Numbered from the stretch's first letter, positions 12,050 to 24,700 are shown. The stretch: 64,000 nt of DNA from Datisca glomerata (GCA_003255025.1 QANY01009110.1:1984001-2048000), one strand, 5' to 3'. Notes: generated by a model not told the origin, from the letters alone. Numbers and translations are program-made.

Positions 12050-13135
12050 AAAACATTACAATGATCTCAAGACCGGGTGCCTCAGGGTGCCCCGAGGACA
12101 TCCCCTCGGGGCGCCCCCCAAGCCACGATGATACTTCCCTGAGGCCCTAGGGAGCAACCCCTCCCTGAGTCCTGAGATGGAGGGTCTCAAGGAGCATCCC
12201 CTACCAGAGGCTCAGCGCCTCGGGCTCCCCCGAGATCTGGGGCACAATGCCTCATGGATCCTCCCTTAGGAGACTTCAGAGGCCAGCCCCAAACCAAGCA
12301 TCTCGGGACCCTCGAGAGTCATCAAGGTGCGTCCTTGAGGGTCTGTCTAGCAGAGGTGGGGGACCATGTCATTTCTAGAGATTTTGAGTAAGTCCCAAAA
12401 GATAGAAGTTCCACTTGGAAAGGAACTCAAGGGCGAGAAATCTCCCGCCTCAATTCAAATAGGGCTCCTAGGCTGAGGTAGAAGCTTGCATGGTGTCATT
12501 ATATACATTAAATATACATAGACCAATCGAGAATGAGAGTGTGAGAAAAGGAATAAAGCCCAATGCCTAAGGAGTCAGTCAACCTGTGTCCAACATGGTG
12601 TCATCAGAAGAATTTAATATGGCCGGTCCAAATGAGGAAGTATACATTGTGTGATACGAGGACAGGCTGTCTTGACACTCAATGTCATCACATGTTACTT
12701 CGTACCCCACCAAGCCAATTAGATAAGCTTAGAGCTGGGGGTTGGTTCGAGGTGTGACCCCATTAGAGGAGAGGCCACCTACGTTCTGAGATCAACCCAG
12801 TCTCAAGGCCAGCTTCCCACTAATCTCTTTCATTTCTTCAATCATTGATAATAACTAAATACACCAGTACACGCATTTTAAGAGGTGTACAATAAATTTC
12901 AACTAACTCTCTACTTTACTTTCCTCGATCACTTAACTGATTTAAAATTTGAAGGGGTAAAAAAGAGACCACCCACTCTCCTTGGACTCCCATTTTACCT
13001 TCTCCCATTGCAGGTGTGGAGAAAGAGGTGGAGCAGACACATTGCTGACGTAATCTCGCCTCCGAGAGCCGCAAACACACCACATATTGTAATTCTTCTC
13101 AGGAATAAATTCTTTGCTTACCCGTTTCTCCATTA
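12050..13135 (+). repeat. GC-rich LTR-like remnant, possibly Gypsy
   Basis: 12060-12800 is much richer in G and C than the rest of the window (runs such as CCTCGGGGCGCCCCCC). It consists of short reiterated CCTCGGG/CCCGAG motifs and has no convincing coding frame. The following part (12840-13135) resembles the R-U5 end of plant Gypsy LTRs: an AACTAACTCTCTACTTTAC run, a GAAGGGGTA block, then CCCATTGCAGG. No paired LTR, primer-binding site or polypurine tract was found, so the class assignment is a guess from general appearance. Confidence 0.35.
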
Positions 13136-13239
13136 GAAGTTTTGATAATCTCTATTATTCTACATGCCATATTTCAGCATTTCCAATAAAGTCTATAGAG
13201 TACAAGTATAAAACTTGTTTGGCCTCCACATTTTCAAAA

Positions 13240-13600
13240 CAGTTGTGCAAGGAAAATAGTTAAGTTAGAGATCGATAGATATTTAGCGGAACCATGTTTA
13301 AACTTGAAAGTTGAGTTGGATCTTCTTAATTGATGAAAAATAAACTCTTCAAGATATGAGGTTCTTAGCCTTATAGCTAGAGATGTCTTGGCGATTCCTA
13401 TCTCCACAGTTGCATCTGAGTCAGCCTTCAGTACAAGTGGTCGAATATTGAATCCATGTCACAGTTCATTGACTCCGAACACTGTTGAAACTCTTATATG
13501 TGCACAAAATTGGATTCTGAGTAATCCTATGCATATTAATCTCAATGAGACATTACAAGAGATTGTGAAAATAGATGAAGGTAACTCATTTATATTATTT
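13240..13600 (+). pseudogene. hAT transposase C-terminal dimerisation domain
   Basis: From 13356 the frame reads RYEVLSLIARDVLAIPIST and then VASESAFSTSGRIL, SSLTPNTVETLICAQNW: the hallmark dimerisation domain of Ac/Tam3-type (hAT) transposases. It mediates multimerisation needed for transposition. Upstream (13240-13355) matching residues are readable only with stops and a frame change. Translation stays open to 13620, but family resemblance ends near the GATGAAGGTAACTC sequence at 13575, which could be a splice donor. The N-terminal zinc finger and catalytic core are absent from the window. Confidence 0.85.
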
Positions 13601-13618
13601 ATATTTTTTACATGCTTT

Positions 13619-13706
13619 TGAACTCATCATCTTCATGTTTCTGAACTCATCATCTTCATGTTTCTGAACTCATCATCTTCATGTTTCTGAACTCATTGTC
13701 TTCATG
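13619..13706. repeat. 23-bp tandem repeat, nearly four copies
   Basis: Three nearly perfect 23-bp units (each beginning TGAACTCATCATCTTCATG) and a fourth partial, diverged unit (TGAACTCATTGTCTTCATG) follow directly behind the hAT coding end. The repeat lies in the non-coding part of the transposon remnant. Confidence 0.9.
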
Positions 13707-14190
13707 CGAATAAAATGTATCAAGACGCAAGAGGAGGCTGTCATTACCATTGCATGATGTGATTGAAGACTGGAGATGGATGAATTTATATGTTTTGTTG
13801 TGTTTCTGATTTACTTTTTTTTAGATATTTGAATGCTGGATATTATTATTTGTATTTTGGAGTTTGAATATGTTTGAATGTTAGATATTAGTACTTTAAA
13901 CTTTGGATATTTTTAAATGTTGGATATTAGTACTTTGAAGTTTGGATATGTTTAGATATGGTGAACTCCTAGCCAAAATTTGTCTTTTTTGTTAAATAAT
14001 ATATTTATTATAAAACAGGTATTTAGTCCGTTAAATCTATACGAACTGACCGATGATTATTGGTCTGGTCGGTCCGGTTTTTTTTTTCAGATTTATGATC
14101 TATTCGGTCCTCCATATAGGAGGACCGTGATTTTCAGTCTGGTCTTATTTTCATCCAAAAGTCCGATCAGCCGACCGTTGAACACCCCTA

Positions 14191-15394
14191 CAAGTTTTCA
14201 TGGTATAGCCTATCGCTTATCGGTTACCTTCTACTCTTTACAGTTCTTTCTTATCTTAGGTCAAGACTATCGGTTCCAATCATCTTTAATTAATGGTTTA
14301 GATCAATACGTGTCATTATTTTACCAAAACGTAAACTCAAAAATCTCTCTGCACTTGGGATGTTTTGTAATCAAACTTCTTACACAAATTTCCGCCAGTT
14401 TTCGAATCTTTTAACCGAAGTCTTTAAAGTCCTTCCTAATGTCATTTATTACAAAAATTATAGTTGAATTAGTTACAAACTGGACGAAACCAAAATATAA
14501 TCTATCTAAGGTGTCCTGTTAATTTTAATGCATGAGGAACTCATTAAAAGATGAGAAATCAGGTTGAACGTTGAAATACTTATAAATTGGTATCGAAGAG
14601 AGCTGAAACTAGCAGATATTGTTTAATAAAATATATAATTATAAGAATATTAAAGTGCATTGACTAAAAAAGACAAAAGAAATTGTGTTTAGAGGGTGTG
14701 ATTGACATTGTTTTTAATTCAGTCTTACACAAAAAAAGGTTCACTTTTAAGTAATTTTTTTAATAAAAGAGTTAATATTTAATAAGTCGTCACCAAAAAG
14801 TTCGGGTAATCAGATAACTTGAATACTGAGCAGAACTATAAATTTTTTTTGAAGTATCATCACAGTTACAACCACACAATAGTTCACAACTTAGACCGAT
14901 CAATAACACTTTCAGATCAAAGCACTAGCTGCATTCTATTATCAACCAAAACCCTTTACTGTAAACAAAATCGATTTCCACAACTTACATCATAGCCACC
15001 CTTCAATGATATATAAGATCTTTGAGAGCTGTTCCCAAGATCTGATGATTTAGATCTCTCAAAACTTAACTGGGTTTTTGGATAATACTTGCGTCTCCAT
15101 TTCGCCTCGATGGAATTAGCTGTTCCCCGATCTTAGGAGTAATTAAGTTCTGATCTTGTGAAGTCCATATTTTATTTAATTCTTTTTTTTTCCCTCTCCA
15201 TATCAATATATGGTATCTTAATACCCATATCCATCATATTAGATATAAACTTAATTAATCAACTTGCTGCCAGAAAAATCCTCCCAAAACCAAAGCTATA
15301 TATCCTCTTCAAAAACCAAAAACCCTTCCTATATATCTACCATACAAGAATTGCGCAAAATATCACAGAAAATAAGGACATTAGGCATATATAT
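14191..15394. other. Intergenic region and 3' flank of the KANADI gene
   Basis: AT-rich sequence between the hAT terminus and the KANADI stop codon. The part closest to the gene (roughly 15160-15394) is expected to be its 3' untranslated region. Open frames at 13980-14414 and 15158-15433 have no domain signal and are judged to be chance. I see no repeat or RNA gene. Confidence 0.5.
15171..15176 (-). terminator. Candidate polyadenylation signal of KANADI
   Basis: AATAAA on the minus strand, about 220 bases beyond the stop codon. It is a plausible plant near-upstream element, but AT-rich flanks make such hexamers common, so only transcript ends would settle it. Confidence 0.35.
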
Positions 15395-18300
15395 TTAATC
15401 ATGTTCTTTCCCGTTCCAATCCGGTATGCCTAACGTGAACTCCAAGCTCGGTTTCTTGCAATCCGAATTAGACCCCGAACAGCCATTATTCAGCGTTGAA
15501 TCACATTCCTGTAACGGGATAATGTTTCTCATATGGATTCATATATATATATATATATATACATAGGGTATTATGTCAGCGCATTTGAATTATTTGCATA
15601 TAATCTGTTTCGTACATGTAATTGTTTTATGAGTTTACCTCATTTTGCTGCTCAGTCAATCGTTGCAGATGGAAAGATGTTGGTCTGATCCCATCTATAT
15701 CAATTGAGTTGGTCTGTGCCCAAGAGTTTCTACAGCTGCAAATTTACAAAACACTAGAGTTAATTAACCTCAAATGACGTTTTCATTGTTTTGGGAGCTT
15801 ACTCTAAGTGATTGACTCTAGGACGGATTTTCAACACGCATGGAGAGCCTATTGATGACAATCTTAGACAATTGTATAAAAAAAAGTTTCATGGATCCCA
15901 ATTAATTGTTTCAGACTCATCAGCACTCTTATCTCTTTTCGAAAGCGTCCTTACATTGTGATCAAGATGAATATTCTTTCACGTTTAGCAAAGCAGAAGA
16001 TGCATGTCTTGTAAGTGATTGTGTTATCTAATCATTTTTTAGTTCAGATCAATTCGACATAACTTTTTATATAAATCCAACGTCCCAGATAAACTGGTAG
16101 TATCTCTCTTGTTTTACTAAACTGAAGAGGACCTGTTTTCGTTAAATTATTGTGCATGAGCGTGTTGTGTAGTCGTAGTCTTCTTTGTTTTTCTTATATG
16201 TTCAATTCGGTCAGAACTTTTTTTGTTTGATGTTTAGTAGAAAATCTCATACTGCAAGAACCAACGCGAATTGATCAATTCACAGAGTTTCATTGAGAGA
16301 TTCTTTTCATATGTTTCATTATGAAGCCCTAATCAGATCCAAAAACCATGATAGCATATAAATACTGAAAGATCCGTAATTCTTTTTATGAAAATTACAT
16401 AGCGTGTGTTTCGATAGAAGAGCTTCTTCTAATCCTATGAAAATGTAAACTTCTAAAGAAGTTGAATAAAATTTCTTCTTTTGTGCATCAGCAAGATATT
16501 ATGATATTCGTTAGAATAGCAAGGGTTGCTAGTAGGGACAAAAGTATTTAGCATGATTTTTCCAATTGTTGAACTATAAAAGTGCTTATAATTATAAGAA
16601 TTTTACTATTGAATTTCAAATTTAAATACAAATTTAATCTTGTTGAGCTAATCTCATATTAGTTGTATACCTGAAGAGTTAGTTGTTGGAGTTGAGAATG
16701 TCTAATACCACTCAACAAATCATTATTCTTTTTAGTTTTTTTTATTAAAAATTAGTTGACACCCTTTTGTCATTTTATACAAGGATTATATAATTAATCA
16801 TCACGAATCTAGCTGTTAGCCATAGTACATAATTTTATTTATTTCTCAAAAAGTACTAATTTATTTTTTTAGAATAAGGTATTAGATGTATGTTTATTAA
16901 AACTTATAATTTTTCCTTTTCCTTATCATTTATCCTGTTATTATATATCCACCTAATTTGATAAGGGTATAATTAATCAAGGTTATGTTGAAACGAAAAT
17001 TTAAAGTAGAATTAATCTCTTAGGATCCTTTTACCAAAAAAAGAAACATCCTAGGATCCAATGTTTATAACATGGTAATCTTTTGGAGATATACAATGGT
17101 ATAGAAAAAATGAGAGCTAGATCTAAATCTTAATTATATATTTGAGTTAAAAACATTAGTAACCTCAGTTAAGTAACTTCTAGTACATATGTAATTCGTA
17201 CACTTACTTTAGGCTCTCTCTAGATCAATTACAAGAGTAACTTTATATCGATCAAGTTGTAGACTACGTTTTATTTCATCAAGTTTTGTATCAATCATTC
17301 ATTAGTTAATTTACAAAATTATCATAAGAAGTTTTAAAATATCAATAAGTAAATTATTGACACATCATTTAGTCATATGAAATAAAGTCTAACACTTGGT
17401 TAGTCTAGAATTATTCTAATTACAATAATTTTTTGTCAAGTAATTTTATACTGAGATGTAGATCAAGTTTGATGACCAAGTGATCAATCAATCATTCGTA
17501 AGAAGTAGTTAACTTATAAATGAGAGGTTTTTTTTGTGAGTAATAATACATCAATATTTATATGAGTGACACATCACTTGGTCATTTTAAACTTTGTCCA
17601 TATACTACTCAGTTTAGATTACTCTTTTTTTTATTTGAATGTGTATTTTTATTATAGAATTTACAAAGTACTGATTGATTATTCGGAGTAAATACATGAA
17701 TTAACTTACTTAAGCTTTATTATTTGTTTCAATTTCAATTTTACAATTATCTCGTAGTTTTTGTCATTTCAATTTTAAAATTACCTCATAGTAGTTGTCT
17801 AACAAATGACGAACACCTTTAAATTTTTTATGGATTGTGTACGTGCTGGAATACATGTCTGATTTATATTCAAAGCTTCAGATATCAACCCTCTTTTACA
17901 CAATAAATGGTAAAAAAAATAGAAAGTTCATATAAATTTTTTATGATACATATGAATCCGTTATATTTAATATGAAATCACATCGCATAGAGATGTAGCC
18001 CTAATCAATGAGAACTACATATTCTACTCACATGGTCAATTCTGTAAAAAATTATAGTGTTGCTTAAGTGTTTTTAGTAATTTGACTCATTTATAATAAT
18101 TTGTAGTTAATTAAAAGATGCATTTTTAAAGTTTTGGTACCAAGGCATATTAATATATTTCACCCTTACATATGTTCTTAAGAAAGAAGTCACAAGGATG
18201 TGACAAAATAAAGAAGATTGATGCAATCTAAGGAATACTATGATAAGAATTAAAACAATATAAAATTATTATGTAGAGACAGATCGAACTTTGAAAAGGG

Positions 18301-21170
18301 AACAATACTTCATGAATATAAGGCAAGGGAATAAGAACCAGATTTTATGATTTCTATAGTTCTATAAAGAGAAATAGAGAAAACAAAAATCGAAAGTTAG
18401 TGTTGTGCAGGTTGCTTTCTTATTTCTTTTCATCGTAAACTCGAGTTTTCTAATCAAATATCGATGAACTCAATTATATCGGTCACGGTTAAAGAACCGT
18501 AATTGAATTATGAAAGATCAAATTTTTTATTGTAATAAATTCAAAAATCCTACTTTTGCAAAATCTAATACTCACATTAAAGCTGCAAATATATCTAATC
18601 TCATTAGAGTAAAGAGAAAAATCAGTTCTTCAGAAAAACAAAAGACGAATAAGAAAGAGAAAGAAGAAACGAAACACAAAGAAAAGCAAAAGCTGCCGCA
18701 AGAACCATTTGCTTTATATTCTTCAAAAATAATGGCCGTGGTTTTTGACGTGTGTGTTTATTTTAGTTGTAAATAAATTCACCATGCAAAAGCAAAAGCC
18801 TATCAGCTCATTTAATCCTTCCTCAGTAGTTTTAATTCAGCGTGTATGGTCAAATGTCGGTAACACTAAGAACTTAAAGTGTTGGGTTAAAGTGAGTTTA
18901 ATCTTTTTAACAAAAAATTAAGTTAATCATTAAAGTATTATGATAGTCCAAGCCATTGGATTATAATCTCATAATCGTTGATCCAATTATAAAAAAATTT
19001 CATCAATATCAGTATCGTGATAGTACCGTAAAATTTTTCGTCATTATCATGGATGCAGGAATAAATGTGTAGCACAAAGTTCTATTGCGAGAGAGAAATA
19101 GAGAGAGAAGAGGAAGGGATATTGATCAATAATGTGAAGTGTCATATAACTTACCTCGAAGAATTAGACCAAAGGGTGGAGAAAGCACGGTCCATATCTT
19201 GTTGCACTAAGCGATCGGACGGTCCTCTTTGATCATTATACTGTCTTATTGTATGGTCACTTTGATTGCCCATTTGGGAAATATCATCCTCTCCAGACCC
19301 ATCTGATTGACCTACATTCAAATCAAACGGTAAAAAATGATCATCATTTTCATCATCTGCATTTCAAATATTCTGTAATAAATCTCATGCATCATGCATA
19401 TACATTTAGCAGAAAAAACAAAAGAATTGAGAGAGAGAAGGAGATTTTCCCAATGAATATAATTAGATTTGTTTTAAAAAAAGGGAAAAATTAATGAGAT
19501 GTAATTAAGAGGATAATTAAGAAAAAGATAAGGCTGCTAAGAAAAAAGCTGAAGCAATACGAATTACCTGAGGATGCAGCAGGCTTGTCAGTGGTCTTAA
19601 CAGTCCGATACATCTGCAATCACATTTGCAATTAACATTTCTCAATCACTAAAAACCCAAAAACAAAAAGGAAATTAATAATTAAAAAATAATAAAAAAC
19701 AAATTAACAATTATAGTATTGATTCCTATAGATCTTTTCTGTCTGTTTCTTTCTCTCTCTAACCCAATTTTCTGAATTTTTTTTTGGTTGGGAGTCAGAG
19801 AGGACTGTGTCTTGGTTTCATCATACCATTATTAATCACGAGGTTGATGTTTGATAAGGAGAAAGTAAATGAGGGTTTTTTGTATTATTGAGAAATGATG
19901 ACTACCTTTTCCTTTTTTTTAATTTTTTTTTAATTTTTCTCTGTTTTCAAAGCACAAAAAGTTGTGTATTTTCCTGGTCTAACAAAAGTCACAGATTGAT
20001 AGATAGCTCAACTTTTATTACATTCATTCACTCACTGCTCCCTTCATAGGCAATTGTGCCGTTTTCCCTTCCAAGTTACATTATAATCCCCAGAAGTAAG
20101 AGAGAGAAACAAAAGTATAGCTAGAGAGAGAAATTGAGAGTAGTGTTCTAATTCATTTGTACCTGTAAATGGCTCTTGACATGAGCTAATGTCAGGTCCT
20201 TCACATCCATTAGCTCAAGAACTGATTTGGGTGTAGCTCCTGATCAAATACAGATTTAACCACTAATTAATCATTAGACTAAATTAGAATGAGATATCTG
20301 GTATTTATATATATCATATTATCAATAATTAAATGAAAAAGGGAAAAATATAACTAGATTGGAATTAATTAATATGATTTTTTTTGTTTTACTTTCATGG
20401 CCTCCGAGAAGCTCAACGGCATGAACGAATCGGGCATGTAAGGTACTGGTCCACCGCATCCTAGGCGCTCTCATACTTCGCTTAGCCGGAAACTTGGGCG
20501 AAAATCTAGATCTCGCTAACCCATGAGAACCCTCCGAGCTTGTTATTCCTACACCAACATGACCATACTGATTTTGGTTATGAAGATGGTGCAATTGATG
20601 ATGGTGACCATTAAACCTTGCTGTATGCCCTAATCGGTATGCCATAGATGCCCCATTTGGCTCTGAGTTCAATACCGACATTGCATCGAGGCTTACCCCG
20701 AAATATGGCTGAGAAACAGAAGGAGAGCACAAAGAGGAAGTAGAAGTAGGCATTTGGTAGAAACACATCTTGGGTGGTGGTTGATCTTTCTCCGGCAAGA
20801 ACGGAAATGAACGGTTGTGATAGACCGGAATCCCTTTAATCGGACGCATAGCGTTGGAAGAAGGGTCGAGGAGTGAAACCCCATGATTGAAATTATAGTT
20901 GTGAGAATGATGGTGAAGAAAAGGGTTGTTTGGTGGGTCATTTTTGAGATTATTTCTTCCTAAAGAGAGCTCAGTATGAGCTGGAGAGTCAGTCATGAAA
21001 GAGTTAGTATTGCTCGGATTCGAGGCGGTGCGACGGATCAAAAGATCGAAAGGGCCGTTGTGGTGAGATTGGGAGGAAGGGGAAGAGGTGTTGGGAGGAC
21101 TAATGTGAAGAGAAAGATCAGGGAGTGAAGTTGTAGAAGAGGGTTCGATGAAAATCCCTTCCAAGGGCAT
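15395..21170 (-). CDS. KAN1: KANADI-family GARP transcription factor (KAN1-like)
   Basis: Nuclear DNA-binding protein of the KANADI clade, which specifies abaxial leaf and peripheral vascular identity, mostly as a repressor opposing HD-ZIP III genes. Six exons join in frame: 20393-21170, 20163-20239, 19568-19613, 19155-19311, 15639-15735 and 15395-15508. All introns are GT-AG, and the product is 422 residues. The start MPLEGIFIEP follows KANADI N-termini; an in-frame ATG lies upstream at 21380. LPDLSLHISPP (16-26) resembles an EAR-type repression motif. The GARP domain spans about 237-295 (PRMRWTSTLHARFVHAVELL, then PKSVLELMDVKDLTLAHVKS and HLQMYRTVKTTDK) across exons 1-3. The C-terminal PSLEFTLG near 405 is typical of the family. 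The KAN1 subtype rests on the N-terminus and the GQSDGSGED segment and is less certain than the family. Exon 5 has two possible acceptors 6 bases apart (first base 15735 or 15729). Confidence 0.95.
15539..15562. repeat. TA microsatellite in KANADI intron 5
   Basis: About eleven TA units in the short 130-base fifth intron, close to its acceptor side. Likely length-variable between individuals. Confidence 0.85.
15736..19154 (-). other. Large fourth intron of KANADI
   Basis: A 3.4 kb intron, far longer than the other four (153, 549, 256 and 130 bases). Its donor is GAG|GTAAGT at 19155/19154 and its acceptor TTTGCAG at 15736. Composition is AT-rich throughout. I saw no LTR, transposon terminus, conserved domain or structured RNA. 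The 18510-18776 open frame is on the opposite strand and has no recognisable content. Confidence 0.8.
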
Positions 21171-21426
21171 TTTAGTAAAAAAAACAATTTCTTTTTTTTT
21201 TTTCTGGTGAAATCCAAATTGATGCTGAAGAAAGTGAGAAAAAGTGGAAGAATTAGGCAAGTGGGTGCATGTATGAGTGAGCAAGTTTTGATCTTTTTTG
21301 CTTTTACCTTTATACCTTTGTGCATAAGCTTGAGCGCTTGAGAGGCAGATAGTTCTCTTTTTTTTCTTTGAGAAATTCAAGTAGAAAAGTAAGAGAGCAA
21401 GACCCAGTAGTTAAACAGACATGCCC

Positions 21427-21468
<42 letters not shown>

Positions 21469-21700
21469 CTAGGAAGAGGGAATATGTTTGGAGTAGAAGT
21501 GGAAAGGGAGGTTAGGAAAAGAAATCCAGAAAGGGGATTGAATGGGAAGAGAAAGAGAGAGAAAGGATGAGAGAGAGAGAGGAGGCTATTTTTATTTATC
21601 AAGAGTGAGAGAGAATAGCTCAGAAAATGACAGTAGAAGAAGAAGAAAACAAGGTCCTTCTCTATCTCTCACTCTGTCGTTTCTTTCTTTCTCTCACTTC
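21171..21700 (-). promoter_or_regulatory. KANADI 5' leader and putative core promoter
   Basis: Immediately upstream of the chosen ATG the minus strand is pyrimidine-rich and contains a long CT run, as is common in plant 5' leaders. A TATA-like ATAAATAAAAATA lies on the minus strand at about 21585-21597, which would place transcription starts near 21555. The frame of the CDS stays open upstream as far as an ATG at 21380 (MNFSKKKKRT), with no stop between. Position of the true 5' end is inference only. Confidence 0.4.
21431..21466. repeat. GA/CT microsatellite in KANADI leader
   Basis: A perfect (GA)18 on the plus strand, read as (CT)18 in the KANADI transcript direction, about 260 bases upstream of the start codon. 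Further interrupted CT runs lie at 21860-21895. CT-rich tracts can bind GAGA-type BPC factors in plants; a role here is unproven. Confidence 0.9.
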
Positions 21701-24700
21701 ACACTTCTGTATAGTCAAAACCTCCCAAAAAATAAGATAAATGAACCAAAAAGAAAAAGGTCACTTTGGATTTAACTTCCCCGGAGACGACGGGATTAAA
21801 TATGTTGGAGAGAGAATGACACCTTCTGTGATTCCTTTTCCCCCACTCTCTCCGCTCTCTGATCTCTCTCTCTCTCTGATCTCTCTCTCTCATATTATTA
21901 TCATCATCTTTTATTGGGAATAAATTAATGGACACATTTTCATCCAGAAAATTAAATAGGCACATTTTAGGATAATTTTCTCCTTTATAATATTTTGCTT
22001 GCTTTAAAAATTAAAAAAAATTATACAAATCTATCCGTAAATGTATGAAAGCACAAATACATAAATGTACACTTTTAATTAAGTGCATTCAGATACTATT
22101 TATATCGACAAGTTTTAAAAACTAGTAACTCTAAGTCTTTTTTTAAAACGAAAGTCTCTCCACTTATTCCTCTTAAATATTTATAATGTAACTTTGATAA
22201 AAAAAATTTACTAATTATGCCTTTACTTATTAATAAAAGAAAATTTTACAAACCACCCCCTAAGCAAGGGCGAGGTTACTTACATGAGAAGGGGTGCCCC
22301 TTTTGCTTTCCTACTTTGTGTGATAATTTATCAATAAAAAAACTAAATTAGTAAAATTGAGGTATATTGCCCCTCTTAATATTTGAAATTAACATCTTTA
22401 TCTTCATTTTATTCTCTTTAAAATAATTCCTAGCCTCCCCCCTGCCCCTAAGTGTGTAAAAGCAGAAATTCATCCATTTACACACACTGAATATGTTGAT
22501 TATGTGTCGACCCAAAAAGGAAAACAATTGGATTTGTAGAATTAAAATTAGTTATAAAAATCATATATGATGTTTCTTTTTCAGAAAATGCGGATAATAT
22601 TTATCCTAGCAAATGTTCTTTAGGAAGTTGACCCAAATCATACAAAGAAAAATAAAAAAGAGGATAGACCCAATTGACGTTAATTAGAGACCCACAAAGG
22701 GTGTTTTTGTTTGCTTCCATGTGTACACATCGAAAAAACCCTAATCCCACGTTGTAACCCTAAAAACCTTCTAATTCTAATTCTAATTCTTCCATTTCAT
22801 CCTCTCCCAAATATTCCTTTAGTAATCTTTCAGCAACCTTTGTCTGGCATCTTGGGTTTTATTATGTCATGCCTCACATGACCGTCCACACCTCTCTCTC
22901 CTTCTTAATTATCTATTCACACACCCTTTCTCTTGCTAATCTCATTTTCAAAACCCTAGATTAAATAAAAAAATTAATTGCTTAATTAACAGTTTTGGTA
23001 TCCTTAATTAAGTTCTTAAATATCGAATTGATTAATATCTACTCATTCTTTAAATGATAGACCTGAGATAATATTATCAAGTTTTTATAGACGATGTATT
23101 AGAACAGTCAATCAAACATTCATAATAAATACTTGATGATTAAACAGTCACATTATTTTATTAATATCACGTAAAAACTGTCATATTTATAAGATTTTCA
23201 TAAATTAACAAGAGTTGAGTATAAATAGACTTGGTAATTAATTAATTGATTAAAATAAAAAGCTGCAGATTATTTGAGGAGACATGCTGCAACCCTTTGT
23301 GTCTGCAACCATTTTTGTGTCTTCTTCTCGCTTGGATGATACATTGAATGCAAAATGGGTTGTAATAAATGCTGTGGTGTTAACTTTGCAGGAACACTGT
23401 TGTTAAAAGCATTAAAAAAATGCACAATGGACTGTTTGGTTAGTCCACAATTTTTTACGCCTTGTGAGAAAAAAGGGGTCTTTTTCCCAACACATTAATA
23501 AGATATGGGGAAAATCATACACAGTTACTAGATGTTTGTTGAATAAACGGGGGAAATAATTAATTAACTTAAAAAATAGCTCTTGTGTCAAGGGGTTATT
23601 TAATGAAATTTGATACCTTGACTAAAGAATTCAGATATTGTAAAGGAAAAAAATTTCAGGGTTTTATTTTAGTCCTAAAATTTCAAACGTTCAATTATAT
23701 TTAATAAATAATATATCTCTTTTAAATTTCACTAATAATGAAATCTTATAATTAAGATGGTTAAAGTCACAAGTGACAATCTAATTAAGATGTCTTTTAT
23801 TTTATTTGGTTGACTTATTTTGCTACCGAGTTTTGTTTTAGAAAAACCCTTATTTTGCAGCCATTAGCACATTTAGTACATTTCTTCCTGTCTGTCAAAT
23901 CATCATAAAACAATAACAACCTAAACAAGTAGATTCTAATTATTTTGAGTCATTTGTCATTTTTTTTTCATTTATTGATCGGGAATAATTTGAACAAATT
24001 CATGAGTACTTAATTTCAATCTAGAGTTTCGAATTAAGAATAAAGGCGCAGTACTATTTTCAATCTAAGACATATTTAAAAATAAAAGATATTGGTTAAA
24101 AATAGAAAAGTTTATACAATTAAAGAAAATATCCTTTATAATCATCTAATATAAAGGCAAAGCACATATCTAATATATATTTACGTACTATAATATACAT
24201 GTAATTGGGCCGAAGGATCTTAACGGAGAATTCAAATAAAGTTGTACAAAAAATATATAAATATATATATTTTTCCCATAAAAATTCCCCATTAACAACG
24301 GGGTACAAGCAAAAAATTTCCCACAGGTAAATCATTTATTGGTGGTCAGATTGACAAGATTTGTATGGTGGAGAATATAGCATAGCTAACCCTTATATCA
24401 CATACGGTACAACCCTACATACCATACAATATAAATTCTTATTCCCTTATCAATCAGAACCATTTGATCAGTTGGTCCCACACGTGGAACTTTTTTCTCT
24501 CTTTTGCTACCGAAAGAAGAAAAAATCATCATTCTGGGTACTGAATATAATTTTGTTTTACTTAAATTTTGTTCAAGAAAAAAAGGAAGAATATTAGCAA
24601 CAAATATAAACAATTTAGAAAAAATAGATTAAATGAATATATATAATAGCATTCTATCAGGCTGGATTTTTCTGTAATATTTAATACGATTTTGGTCCAC

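Larger units (their letters stand above)
13240..14190 (+). mobile_element. hAT DNA transposon, 3' part only
   Basis: The coding 3' end of a hAT transposase (13240-13600) is followed by about 590 bp of non-coding sequence. This carries repeated GGTCGGTCC/GACCG subterminal motifs (14050-14175) and ends in TTGAACACCCCTA at 14178-14190, which looks like a plant hAT terminal inverted repeat. The matching left terminus (an AGGGGTGTTCAA-type sequence) is not present upstream, so the element is 5'-truncated and its 8-bp target duplication cannot be verified. Confidence 0.65.

Noticed and set aside
13980..14414. 144-codon plus-strand open frame
   Set aside because: It overlaps the hAT non-coding end and terminus, shows no domain, and has the Phe/Ser-rich composition typical of AT-rich chance frames.
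20693..21325. Two minus-strand frames overlapping KANADI exon 1
   Set aside because: They are alternative-frame shadows of the KANADI coding sequence and leader.
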